A DNA stretch of 33,453 nt from contig NZ_JBATXB010000068.1 in NCBI RefSeq assembly GCF_049673005.1, positions 1-33,453 on the forward strand, read 5' to 3'. Of the stretch, positions 23,939 to 31,403 are shown piece after piece; positions within the stretch are counted from its first letter, which is position 1, and each line of letters begins with the position of its first letter. Origin of the DNA: Carnobacterium_A sp049673005. Lineage in GTDB: Bacteria > Bacillota > Bacilli > Lactobacillales > Carnobacteriaceae. A program made the translations under genes and the position numbers. Under the pieces are notes generated by a model. It saw only the letters and a program-made list of their open reading frames with translations. It ran no database searches and was not told the origin of the DNA.

Positions 23939-25321
23939 ATGTTTCTATTATCAGTGAAAGAAATTGCACTAGCTGTGCATGCTAAGAATATAGAAGATGC
24001 ATGGGAAACAATTAAAATTAATGCTGTAGATTTTGATTCGAGAGAAATCAAAAACCAATCATTATTTGTTCCGTTAGTTAGCGAAAATGATGGGCATGCT
24101 TTTGTTGAGCAAGCTATAAAAAATGGTGCTTTGGCGACATTTTGGAGTAACTCGATAAAAGAAGCGCCAGAGGGTATTCCGGTTATCCAAGTTGAAGATA
24201 CACTGAAAGCTCTTCAAGATTTAGCTCGGTATTATCTAACTAAAATTAATCCTAAAGTAATTGGCATCACAGGTAGTAATGGGAAGACTACAACGAAAGA
24301 TATGACGCAAGCAGTGCTGTCAAGTCAATACCGTGTTCATAAAACACAAGGAAATTTTAACAATCATATTGGGCTACCTATCACAATTTTAGAAATGCCT
24401 TTAGATACAGAAGTCGTTATTCTGGAAATGGGAATGAACCATGCTGGAGAAATCAAAGTGCTTTCTGATTTGGCGAAGCCAGATATAGCAATCATAACAA
24501 TGATAGGAGAGTCACATATTGAACATCTAGGGTCTCGTGCAGGTATTGCAGACGCTAAGATGGAAATCGTTTCCGGTTTGAAAGAAAATGGACTTTTAAT
24601 TATTCCGGGAGATGAACCGCTTTTAGTAGAAAGAGCTAGTTGTTTAAAGAAAGAGCAGGTTAAGACGTTTGGAGTCCTACCGACAAATGATGCTTATTCA
24701 TTGCAAATAAGTTCAGGAATGAAAGAAACTACTTTTTCAACTAATTTAGATCCATCGATTTCTATTCATTTACCTGTCACAGGAACATACAATGTTGATA
24801 ATGCGTTAGCTGCGTTAAGTGGAGGTTTAGCTTTGGGTATTTCTGTTGAAAAGGCTGCTCAAAAGCTAGCAACATTCCAATTGACGAAAAATCGAACAGA
24901 ATGGTTAGAAGGTATTCATGAGAGCGAACTGCTAAATGATGCTTACAACGCGAATCCTACAGCTATGAAAGCTGTATTGAATACCTTTAGCCAATTGAAA
25001 AATGAAGGCAGAAAGATAGTTGTATTAGGTGATATGCTAGAACTAGGCAGACAAACGCAAGAGCTACATGTTAGTATAAAAGATGCATTATCAATAGATG
25101 AAATTGATCAAGTTATTTTATATGGTCCCCATATGAAGGTACTCTATGAAGCATTGAAGCCGGATTTCACTATAGATCGAATACATCATTTTGATGGAGA
25201 AAAAGAGACGATGATTGCTTTTTTGAAGAAGCTTATTAAGCCCAAAGACTACGTACTCGTAAAGTCTAGTTTTGGGACAGGCCTATTATCCGTCGTTAAA
25301 GCTTTACAAAAAAATAGATAA
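23939..25321 (+). CDS. murF: UDP-MurNAc-tripeptide--D-Ala-D-Ala ligase
   Basis: MurF adds the D-Ala-D-Ala dipeptide made by Ddl to the UDP-MurNAc tripeptide. The 460-residue Mur ligase has an N-terminal substrate domain (IKINAVDFDSREIKNQSLFV), the central ATPase P-loop VIGITGSNGKTTTKDMT, the TQGNFNNHIGLPITIL loop, MIGESHIEHLGS, and the C-terminal domain with LNDAYNANPTAMKAVL and VVLGDMLELG. A GGAGG site precedes the ATG. ddl and murF are adjacent in many Firmicutes and their products act in series. Confidence 0.95.
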   Translation: MFLLSVKEIALAVHAKNIEDAWETIKINAVDFDSREIKNQSLFVPLVSENDGHAFVEQAIKNGALATFWSNSIKEAPEGIPVIQVEDTLKALQDLARYYLTKINPKVIGITGSNGKTTTKDMTQAVLSSQYRVHKTQGNFNNHIGLPITILEMPLDTEVVILEMGMNHAGEIKVLSDLAKPDIAIITMIGESHIEHLGSRAGIADAKMEIVSGLKENGLLIIPGDEPLLVERASCLKKEQVKTFGVLPTNDAYSLQISSGMKETTFSTNLDPSISIHLPVTGTYNVDNALAALSGGLALGISVEKAAQKLATFQLTKNRTEWLEGIHESELLNDAYNANPTAMKAVLNTFSQLKNEGRKIVVLGDMLELGRQTQELHVSIKDALSIDEIDQVILYGPHMKVLYEALKPDFTIDRIHHFDGEKETMIAFLKKLIKPKDYVLVKSSFGTGLLSVVKALQKNR

Positions 25322-25408
25322 ATAAAAATCAGCCTTAAGACTGATTTAGAAAAAACAAGTAAGTTGATATATTAATTGTAGTGAAATGGATTGAAGGAGG
25401 AATGAAAC

Positions 25409-26119
25409 GTGAATACTCAAAGAAAAGACGTTACAAATGATTTTGTTGATCAACCTACAATGGCTAAGTTTTTTGCCTCTGTATATGGCTATATGACCTT
25501 AGGTTTAGCTATTTCTGGGATAACTGCATTTTATGCTTCTCAAAGCCCATTGATTCTAAATTTAGTTTACGGAAGTCCGTTTGGGATGATTGGTTTATTT
25601 ATTGCAGAAATATTTTTAGTATCTAAGCTTGCTACAAACGGAATGAAGATGAGATCAGCTAGCTCATCCTTGGTTGGGTTTGTTGCTTTTGCATTATTAA
25701 ATGGTATTACATTAGCTAGTATCTTTTTGATTTATGAACTAGGAAGTATAGGTTCAGCCTTTCTGATGGCTTCAGCAACATTTGCCGGAATGAGCTTGGT
25801 GGGATTCTTTACTAAGAAAGACATGTCAACATTAGGAGGACAATTAAGAGGAGCTTTAATTGGTTTGATTGTCGCTATGTTGGTAAACAGCTTTATCTTA
25901 CGTAGTGGTCCTGCTGATTTTGTCTTATCAATTATTACGGTTTTGATTTTTGTTGGGTTCACTGCATATGATACACATAAATTAAAACAGATTTATATTC
26001 AATTTAGTGGGCAACAATCGCTAGGAGCGGTGGCGATTAGTGGAGCTTTAAGTTTATATTTAGACTTTATTAATATTTTTCTTGGCTTATTACGTATATT
26101 TGGAAATAGACGCGATTAA
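25409..26119 (+). CDS. Bax inhibitor-1/YccA family membrane protein
   Basis: This 236-residue protein has seven closely packed hydrophobic segments and the BI-1 family hallmarks SVYGYMTLGLAISGITAFYA, GFFTKKDMSTLG (between helices), VGFTAYDTHKLKQIY (containing the conserved Asp of the pH-sensing pair) and a final ALSLYLDFINIFLGLLRIFG. BI-1 homologues are calcium-leak channels or regulators of membrane proteases; in E. coli YccA modulates FtsH, so a quality-control role beside htpX and lemA is conceivable but inferred. The GTG start follows GAAGGAGG. Own terminator downstream. Confidence 0.92.
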   Translation: MNTQRKDVTNDFVDQPTMAKFFASVYGYMTLGLAISGITAFYASQSPLILNLVYGSPFGMIGLFIAEIFLVSKLATNGMKMRSASSSLVGFVAFALLNGITLASIFLIYELGSIGSAFLMASATFAGMSLVGFFTKKDMSTLGGQLRGALIGLIVAMLVNSFILRSGPADFVLSIITVLIFVGFTAYDTHKLKQIYIQFSGQQSLGAVAISGALSLYLDFINIFLGLLRIFGNRRD

Positions 26120-26131
26120 CAACAGATAAAG

Positions 26132-26160
26132 GGATTGAGTATTCTCTCAATTCTTTTTTT
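26132..26160 (+). terminator. Terminator of the BI-1 gene
   Basis: Stem GGATTGAG/CTCAATTC (26132-26139 with 26146-26153), one G-T pair, followed by seven T. Confidence 0.85.
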
Positions 26161-26265
26161 GTTGCAAAAAAAATTTATGAAAAAGAAAAAGAATAAAAAA
26201 AGACGAACAAATTCTAGATTTTTTTAAAAAGGAAACGTGTTCATAGGGATTGGGAAGTAAATTGT

Positions 26266-26294
26266 TTGATAATCCTATATAGACGTGTTAAGAT
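26266..26294 (+). promoter_or_regulatory. Promoter of the cshA leader
   Basis: TTGATA (26266-26271) and TAAGAT (26289-26294) are 17 nt apart, predicting a start near 26301 and a 250-nt untranslated leader. Confidence 0.6.
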
Positions 26295-26300
26295 TAATAA

Positions 26301-26551
26301 GATTAAATGAGAGATTTAATTAAAAAAGATAAAACCAATGAGGGTTTTGTGAAAATAGATAAGCAGACGAGCTTGGAATTTATCCGAGCTTTTGATATGA
26401 AATGAAGGACTCAGCTTAATGATACTTTGTTTGAGTGAGCTGAGTTTTTATATGGAGTGACAGCAACAGGTGCGTCTGAATTGAAACAATGATGGTGCCT
26501 GTATTTCGCAAAAATCTCTCTTTACGGTTTTTAAATTGGGAGGAAATATAT
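26301..26551 (+). promoter_or_regulatory. Long structured 5' leader of cshA
   Basis: The leader contains three successive hairpins: AAAACC/GGTTTT (26331-26336 with 26343-26348), AGCTTGGA/TCCGAGCT (26370-26377 with 26383-26390), and ACTCAGCT/AGCTGAGT (26409-26416 with 26438-26445). The third is followed by five T and looks like an intrinsic terminator inside the leader. About 100 nt more follow before the ribosome site. It does not match a riboswitch class I know. An attenuator or cold-responsive leader is plausible for a DEAD-box helicase gene, but this is inference. Confidence 0.6.
26409..26449 (+). terminator. Intrinsic terminator within the cshA leader
   Basis: Eight-bp stem ACTCAGCT/AGCTGAGT with a 21-nt loop and TTTTT. 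It lies about 100 nt before the helicase start, so it would produce a short RNA of about 150 nt unless overcome. Confidence 0.6.
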
Positions 26552-28132
26552 TTGAAATTTTCAGAATTAGGTTTAGCACCAGAATTATTACAATCAGTAG
26601 AACGTTTAGGCTTTGAGGAGGCAACTCCAATTCAAACACAAACGATTCCGTTAGCGCTTGAAGGAAAAGACGTTATCGGGCAAGCACAAACAGGGACAGG
26701 TAAAACAGCCGCTTTCGGTCTACCAATGCTACAGAAAATTGACGTAAATAACCGTGCAGTTCAAGGTTTAGTTATTGCGCCAACACGTGAGTTAGCTATT
26801 CAAACACAAGAAGAGTTATTCCGTTTAAGCCGAGACAAAAAAGTACGCGTACAAGTTGTCTATGGTGGAGCAGATATCAGTCGTCAAATCCGCGCATTAA
26901 AAGATGCACCGCATATCGTTGTAGGTACACCAGGTCGTTTGTTAGACCATATCAAACGTAAAACATTAAAATTAAATCATGTTGAAACATTAGTTTTAGA
27001 TGAGGCAGATGAGATGTTAAATATGGGCTTTATTGATGATATCGAAACAATCATTCAAGAAGTTCCAGGAGAACGTCAAACATTGCTATTCTCAGCAACA
27101 ATGCCAGCTCCTATCAAACGTATCGGAGTAAGATTCATGAAAACTCCAGAACACGTTAGTATTAAGGCAACAACTTTATCAGATAGCTTAATCGAACAAT
27201 TCTTTGTTCGTTGTAAAGATTTCGAAAAATTTGATATTATGACACGTTTGTTTGATGTTCAAACACCTGAGTTAACAATTATCTTCGGGCGTACAAAACG
27301 TCGTGTTGATGAACTAGCTAAAGGGTTAGAAATGAGAGGATACCGTGCTGAAGGAATTCATGGCGATCTTTCTCAACAAAAACGTATGAGTGTATTAAAA
27401 GCATTTAAATCAGGGAAATTAGACATTTTAGTAGCGACAGACGTAGCTGCACGTGGATTGGATATTTCAGGAGTGACTCATGTTTATAACTATGACATCC
27501 CTCAAGATCCAGAAAGTTATGTTCACCGTATTGGCCGTACTGGTCGTGCGGGTAAAGAAGGAGTTTCAGTTTCTTTCATAACACCAAATGAAATGGGTTA
27601 TCTACGTGTTATTGAAGATTTAACGAAAAAAGAAATGACACCTTTACGCCCACCAACAAATGCTGAAGCTTTTGAAGGACAAATCAAAGCGTCTATGGAA
27701 GAAGCGACTTCTATCGTTGAAGCTAACGGATTAGAATTGTATAGAAAAGCAGCAGCTCAATTATTGGAAACATACACAGCTGAAGACATAGCAGCCTCTT
27801 TCTTGAAGAGTGTTTCTAAAGATGCGGCTGCAGTACCAGTTAAAATCACACCTGAACGTCCATTACCAAGCCGAGGCGGAAGCAAAGGCGGCGGAAATAA
27901 AGGTGGATCATCACGTGGTGGTTACAAAGGGAAATCTAGTGGCGGTGGATACCGTGGCAATCGTAGTGGTGGGAAACCAGGCGAACGTCGTGGCGGATCT
28001 GCTTCTGGATCTGGATCTGGTTACAGTTCAGATAAAAAACGTGGCAGCAGCGACAGTCGTCGCAGTAAGCCAGCCTCTGACAGACGTCAAGGCGGCGGAG
28101 ACCGTAACTTTACTATCCGTAATAAAGACTAA
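26552..28132 (+). CDS. cshA: DEAD-box RNA helicase CshA
   Basis: CshA unwinds RNA in ribosome assembly, cold adaptation and mRNA decay. I set the start at TTG 26552 (MKFSELGLAPELLQS) because GGGAGGAAA lies just before it; upstream in-frame codons include two ATG at 26489 without homology. The 526-residue protein has the Q motif (GFEEATPIQTQTIPLALEG), Walker A AQTGTGKTAAF, PTRELAIQ, DEAD in VLDEADEMLNMGFIDD, SATMP, and VHRIGRTGRAG. The C-terminal 80 residues are rich in Gly, Arg, Ser and Lys (GGSKGGGNKGGSSRGGYKG), an RNA-binding tail as in other CshA proteins. Bacillus synteny (murF-cshA-acpS) is retained. Confidence 0.95.
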   Translation: MKFSELGLAPELLQSVERLGFEEATPIQTQTIPLALEGKDVIGQAQTGTGKTAAFGLPMLQKIDVNNRAVQGLVIAPTRELAIQTQEELFRLSRDKKVRVQVVYGGADISRQIRALKDAPHIVVGTPGRLLDHIKRKTLKLNHVETLVLDEADEMLNMGFIDDIETIIQEVPGERQTLLFSATMPAPIKRIGVRFMKTPEHVSIKATTLSDSLIEQFFVRCKDFEKFDIMTRLFDVQTPELTIIFGRTKRRVDELAKGLEMRGYRAEGIHGDLSQQKRMSVLKAFKSGKLDILVATDVAARGLDISGVTHVYNYDIPQDPESYVHRIGRTGRAGKEGVSVSFITPNEMGYLRVIEDLTKKEMTPLRPPTNAEAFEGQIKASMEEATSIVEANGLELYRKAAAQLLETYTAEDIAASFLKSVSKDAAAVPVKITPERPLPSRGGSKGGGNKGGSSRGGYKGKSSGGGYRGNRSGGKPGERRGGSASGSGSGYSSDKKRGSSDSRRSKPASDRRQGGGDRNFTIRNKD

Positions 28133-28145
28133 ACAAATAGTACGT

Positions 28146-28179
28146 AAAAAAGCCATTCTCTATAGAGAATGGCTTTTTT
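28146..28179. terminator. Perfectly palindromic terminator of cshA
   Basis: A 34-nt perfect palindrome (17-nt arms, AAAAAAGCCATTCTCTA and complement) ends in TTTTTT. The next bases are AGTGCGCTATTCAGC, resembling the 5' end of the IIC intron. Confidence 0.92.
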
Positions 28180-28211
28180 AGTGCGCTATTCAGCTAAACG
28201 ATGTTTAATAA

Positions 28212-28240
28212 GTGACAATTTTGTTCGGTTCTGATAATAT
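28212..28240 (+). promoter_or_regulatory. Promoter of acpS-alr
   Basis: GTGACA (28212-28217) and TAATAT (28235-28240) are spaced 17 nt, with an upstream TG forming an extended -10 (TGATAATAT). Confidence 0.55.
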
Positions 28241-28325
28241 AAGCACAAGTATAGGGTAAAACTAGGTTTAAACGAGTTAATTTTAAATGTATTGGCAAAT
28301 AAGTACATAAAAAGTGAGGCGTAAA

Positions 28326-28685
28326 ATGATAGTTGGGATAGGTTTAGATATAACCGAAATAAATCGGATTGAACAGGCTTTAAAAAAAAGAAATACTTTT
28401 TCAAATCGTGTGTTAACTCAAGCTGAATGGGCTTTGTTTAATGAACTAAAAGGCTCTCGTCAAATAGAGTTTTTAGCTGGACGTTACGCAGCTAAAGAAG
28501 CCTTTTCGAAAGCGTTTGGAACGGGTATCGGTAAGTTAGGATTTCATGATATAGAAATATTACCTAATGAAAAAGGGAAACCCATAGTCAGAAAAAGTCC
28601 GTTTGATGGGAATGTATTTCTTTCGATTACGCATACAGATGCAATTGCTGCTGCCCAAATAATTTTAGAAAAAAATAAAGCATAG
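28326..28685 (+). CDS. acpS: Holo-[acyl-carrier-protein] synthase
   Basis: AcpS attaches the 4'-phosphopantetheine arm of CoA to ACP, activating fatty acid synthesis. The 119-residue protein has IVGIGLDITEINRIEQAL with the metal-binding Asp, and FLAGRYAAKEAFSKAFGTGI with the conserved Glu-Ala-Lys region, plus VFLSITHTDAIAAAQIIL. ATG 28326 is preferred because GTGAGG lies seven bases upstream; an in-frame GTG at 28314 is part of that site. The alr gene follows closely, as in Bacillus and most Firmicutes. Confidence 0.95.
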   Translation: MIVGIGLDITEINRIEQALKKRNTFSNRVLTQAEWALFNELKGSRQIEFLAGRYAAKEAFSKAFGTGIGKLGFHDIEILPNEKGKPIVRKSPFDGNVFLSITHTDAIAAAQIILEKNKA

Positions 28686-28708
28686 AGGAGAGAAAGGGGG
28701 AGTTGATT

Positions 28709-29869
28709 TTGGCTGTGGGAATACATCGGAAAACGATTGCGTATATTGATAAACAAGCAATTATTCATAACGTACAGCAAGAAATGAAAAGGTTAGATAA
28801 AGATACCGTTCTTTACGCGGTAGTTAAAGCTGATGGATATGGACATGGCGCAATAGAAGTTGCGAAAGCGGCAAAAAAAGGTGGGGCATCAGGTTTTTGT
28901 GTAGCTATTTTAGATGAAGCCTTAGAGCTGCGAGAAGCGGGTTTTACGGAACCTATTTTAATTTTAGGATTAGTGGATGTAAAGTATGTAGAGTTGTTGG
29001 TGTTAAATAAATTTAGTGTGACAGTTGGTAGTTTAGATTGGCTTGAAAAAGCTAATGAGATAATAAGAGTAAATGAATATAACGAGAAATTGTACGTCCA
29101 CATTGCTTTAGATACTGGAATGGGGCGTATTGGTATAAGGACAAAAGAAGAGTTGCAAGAGATAGAACGATGGTTAGATGGCAATGAACGTATCTGTTTT
29201 GAGGGTGTTTTCACTCATTTCGCTACTGCAGATAGCCCGGATCAAAAACAATTTGAAAAGCAAGTTTCAAAATTCAATATTCTAGTAGAAAGTTTGCACC
29301 GAAAACCACCGTTTGTACACACCGCAAATAGTGCCACAGCACTTTGGCATAAGTCATCTTCCTCAAATCTTATCCGTTTTGGTATCGCAATGTATGGTTT
29401 GAATCCATCTGGAGGAGTTCTGTCTGAACCGTATCAATTAACACCGGCGATGAAAATCAGTAGTGAAGTCAATTATGTTAAGCAAATGCAAGAAGGAGAT
29501 ACGATTGGTTACGGAGCGACATACTCAGCGTCGCAAGGTGAGTGGGTTGGGACGGTTCCCATAGGATACGGCGACGGGTGGCCTAGGGGTTTACAAGGTC
29601 AAGATGTTCTTGTAGATGGAAAAAGATGTGAGATAATTGGAAGAGTTTGTATGGATCAGTGTATGATTCGATTGCCTTATGAAGTTGAAGAAGGATCAGA
29701 GGTTATTCTTGTCGGCCAAAGTCAAGAACAACTGATTACGCTACAAGAGATTGCCGATCATTTAAATACAATTCATTATGAAATTACTTGTGGTTTAACT
29801 GCACGTATTCCTAGAAGATATGATAATACTAGTATCGCTAATAGTGACAAAAAAACGAACATTTTTTAA
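28709..29869 (+). CDS. alr: Alanine racemase
   Basis: Alr interconverts L- and D-alanine with PLP, supplying Ddl. This fold-type III enzyme has YAVVKADGYGHGAIEVA with the PLP lysine, HIALDTGMGRIGI, FTHFATAD, HTANSATALW, LIRFGIAMYGLNPS and GDTIGYGATYSAS with the catalytic Tyr, ending with VCMDQCMIRL and EITCGLTARIPRRY. Starts possible in frame are TTG 28703, TTG 28709 and GTG 28715; AGGGGG at 28695-28700 gives eight-base spacing to TTG 28709, which I choose (386 residues). It follows acpS by 23 nt and precedes mazEF. Confidence 0.95.
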   Translation: MAVGIHRKTIAYIDKQAIIHNVQQEMKRLDKDTVLYAVVKADGYGHGAIEVAKAAKKGGASGFCVAILDEALELREAGFTEPILILGLVDVKYVELLVLNKFSVTVGSLDWLEKANEIIRVNEYNEKLYVHIALDTGMGRIGIRTKEELQEIERWLDGNERICFEGVFTHFATADSPDQKQFEKQVSKFNILVESLHRKPPFVHTANSATALWHKSSSSNLIRFGIAMYGLNPSGGVLSEPYQLTPAMKISSEVNYVKQMQEGDTIGYGATYSASQGEWVGTVPIGYGDGWPRGLQGQDVLVDGKRCEIIGRVCMDQCMIRLPYEVEEGSEVILVGQSQEQLITLQEIADHLNTIHYEITCGLTARIPRRYDNTSIANSDKKTNIF

Positions 29870-29993
29870 AGCATTAAGTTAAACCTCGATTGGAGGTTCC
29901 AATGTTTATTCTTTCATGGTACCATTAGCCTAAGTACAGATGCGGTTTTCTTTGTGAGAGAAGGGAAAAGCTATTCATTGGAGGGTATGGTTC

Positions 29994-30245
29994 ATGAGAA
30001 ATAATGGTGGACGGGTATTTAAGATTTCTTTGAATCGTCATGTTTCTAAAGATAGTCAGAGTTATGATGTTCAAACGAGTATTAATAAATTCAACTCAAT
30101 AAATGCAGTGGTGAATCAGATTTCAGAAAAAAACATAACTATATATGATACCTTGCGAAAAGGATATGCGGAAATGTCTCGTATCAACCTTGATATTTGT
30201 AATGAATTTGAAGTTTGTGAAAAAGAGGTCAGCGCCCATTTCTAG
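29994..30245 (+). CDS. mazE: MazE/EndoAI-type antitoxin with divergent N-terminus
   Basis: Position and C-terminus identify this as the antitoxin of the MazF RNase. The segment LRKGYAEMSRINLDICNEFE (residues 54-73) matches the MazF-binding tail of B. subtilis EndoAI (RRGYMEMAKINL, recalled from memory). The first 50 residues start like a ribbon-helix-helix protein (RVFKISLNRHV) but the helix motif expected to follow is not recognisable, so DNA binding may be altered. At 83 residues it is about 10 shorter than EndoAI. ATG 29994 lies eight bases after GGAGGG. mazF follows after 26 nt. Confidence 0.82.
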   Translation: MRNNGGRVFKISLNRHVSKDSQSYDVQTSINKFNSINAVVNQISEKNITIYDTLRKGYAEMSRINLDICNEFEVCEKEVSAHF

Positions 30246-30271
30246 CCAGTTATCATAAGGAGGATATACCT

Positions 30272-30622
30272 ATGGTAAGACGGGGTGAGATTTATTATGC
30301 TGATTTATCGCCTGTTGTAGGATCAGAACAAGGCGGGATGCGCCCAGTATTGATTATACAAAATAACATTGGAAATCATTATAGTCCAACAGTTATTGTA
30401 GCAGCGATAACAGCGAAAATACAAAAGGCGAAGATGCCTACCCATGTAGAAATTTCGGCAGAGGAATTTTCCTTAGAAAAAGATTCCGTAGTCTTGTTAG
30501 AGCAAGTTCGAACAATCGATAAACAAAGACTAAAAGAAAAAGTAACTCAGTTAAACCAAGAAACAATGAATAAGATTGATGAAGCTTTAGAGATTAGTGT
30601 GGGCTTATCAAAAACAGTTTAA
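30272..30622 (+). CDS. mazF: MazF/EndoA-type mRNA interferase toxin
   Basis: MazF cleaves single-stranded mRNA at short sequences; in B. subtilis EndoA the site is UACAU. The 116-residue protein closely resembles EndoA: MVRRGEIYYADLSPVVGSEQ, then GGMRPVLIIQNNIGNHYSPT, VAAITAKIQKAKMPTHVEI, and DSVVLLEQVRTIDKQRL. The conserved Arg and Thr of the active site (GGMRPV, AAIT) are present, so the enzyme should be active. It has an AAGGAGG site and a strong terminator after it. The alr-mazE-mazF order equals B. subtilis alr-ndoAI-ndoA, but no rsb genes follow. Confidence 0.96.
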   Translation: MVRRGEIYYADLSPVVGSEQGGMRPVLIIQNNIGNHYSPTVIVAAITAKIQKAKMPTHVEISAEEFSLEKDSVVLLEQVRTIDKQRLKEKVTQLNQETMNKIDEALEISVGLSKTV

Positions 30623-30634
30623 TTAGATGTACAT

Positions 30635-30667
30635 AAACCTTCCTAGTTAGTCCGAGGAAGGTTTTTT
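30635..30667 (+). terminator. Terminator of mazEF
   Basis: Perfect 10-bp stem AAACCTTCCT/AGGAAGGTTT (30635-30644 with 30655-30664), ten-base loop, T-run. Confidence 0.92.
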
Positions 30668-30692
30668 AGTGATTATAAGGAAAAGATTCGAA

Positions 30693-30721
30693 TTGAGAAT
30701 TTCTTGAAAAAGTGATATCAT
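30693..30721 (+). promoter_or_regulatory. Promoter of the queT transcript
   Basis: TTGAGA (30693-30698) and TATCAT (30716-30721) with 17-nt spacing; the predicted start near 30728 is about 11 nt before the riboswitch. Confidence 0.65.
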
Positions 30722-30738
30722 GCTAACGTTACTAAATA

Positions 30739-30776
30739 TGTGGTTCGTAACCATCCCACAGAAAAAAACTAGGAGG
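30739..30776 (+). ncRNA. PreQ1 riboswitch, class I
   Basis: TGTGG (30739-30743) pairs with CCACA (30756-30760), enclosing TTCGTAACCATC; an A-rich tail GAAAAAAACTAGGAGG follows. This is the layout of preQ1-I aptamers: small stem, UUC plus about nine-nt loop, then AAAAAACUA, with the pseudoknot partner overlapping the ribosome site. The loop differs by a base or two from the B. subtilis version, so the exact P2 pairing is not certain. The gene downstream imports a queuosine precursor, which fits. Control should be at translation, because the tail contains the AGGAGG of queT. Confidence 0.78.
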
Positions 30777-30785
30777 AACAAAAAT

Positions 30786-31277
30786 TTGAAAACAAAAAGT
30801 CTGGTTATTAATGCTGTTGTAGCAGCGTTATATGTAGCGATAACAGGGATTTTAGCACCGATTTCTTTTGGAGCATTGCAATTCCGTGTTGCTGAGATTT
30901 TTAATCACCTGATTGTCTTTAACAGAAAATATTTATTTGGAATAGTAAGTGGTGTATTTATTTCGAATTTATTCTTTTCGACAATAATAGGTTATGATCT
31001 AATATTTGGGGTAGGTCATTCGTTATTATCTTTATTGATTGCAAGTGGATTAATGAAGAAAATTTCTAATATATGGGTAAAGTTTATGATTAATTCATTA
31101 ATCTTTACTGCTCTTTCTTCTTTAATTGCTTTGGAATTGTATTTAGCTTTTTCTTATCCTTTTTGGTTTGGTTACTTAACCGTTGGAATTGGAGAGCTTG
31201 GCATTATGGTAGTGGGTGCGCCGATCATGCAGTATTTAGATAAAAAGATTCATTTTAGTGAAAGAATAGAAGCTTAA
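30786..31277 (+). CDS. queT: Queuosine precursor ECF transporter S component QueT
   Basis: QueT imports preQ1 or a related precursor with the shared ECF module. The 163-residue membrane protein has about five or six hydrophobic segments and the family pattern VINAVVAALYVAITGILAPI, then FGALQFRVAEIFNHLIVFN, and GLMKKISNIW. The start is TTG 30786, nine bases after AGGAGG; the longer frame from ATG 30720 would start before the predicted transcription start and lies across the riboswitch, so it is not real. The preQ1 riboswitch upstream supports the substrate. Confidence 0.9.
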   Translation: MKTKSLVINAVVAALYVAITGILAPISFGALQFRVAEIFNHLIVFNRKYLFGIVSGVFISNLFFSTIIGYDLIFGVGHSLLSLLIASGLMKKISNIWVKFMINSLIFTALSSLIALELYLAFSYPFWFGYLTVGIGELGIMVVGAPIMQYLDKKIHFSERIEA

Positions 31278-31280
31278 AAA

Positions 31281-31361
31281 AAAAAGCCATACAGCGCGTT
31301 AGGGTGAGTGTTAGTGGATTAAGACTAACGTTCACAAAAACGTATTGTTTTTGGCTTTTTT
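31281..31361. terminator. Long imperfect hairpin between convergent queT and CBS genes
   Basis: Two arms of about 36 nt around an eight-base loop (31316-31323) pair as AAAAAGCCA/TGGCTTTTT at the base, CGTT/AACG in the middle and GTGAGTGTTAGT/ACTAACGTTCAC at the tip. The flanks are A-rich on the left and T-rich on the right, so it can terminate both genes. It is longer and more elaborate than the other terminators here. Confidence 0.75.
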
Positions 31362-31403
31362 ACTTTAATTTATATGTTTGGACGCTCGATTCAGTGTGAA
31401 AAA

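Noticed and set aside
26177..26227. 16-codon very basic peptide (MKKKKNKKRRTNSRFF)
   Set aside because: No ribosome site precedes it, and the sequence is simple A-rich DNA before the cshA promoter.
27810..28181. 123-codon plus-strand frame overlapping the end of cshA
   Set aside because: It is a shifted reading of the Gly/Arg-rich cshA tail with no ribosome site, and it runs into the terminator.
28813..29214. 133-codon minus-strand frame inside alr
   Set aside because: It lies wholly within the well-supported alr gene and has no homology or ribosome site.
30720..30785. N-terminal extension of QueT
   Set aside because: It lies across the promoter and riboswitch, and the true TTG start has the AGGAGG site.
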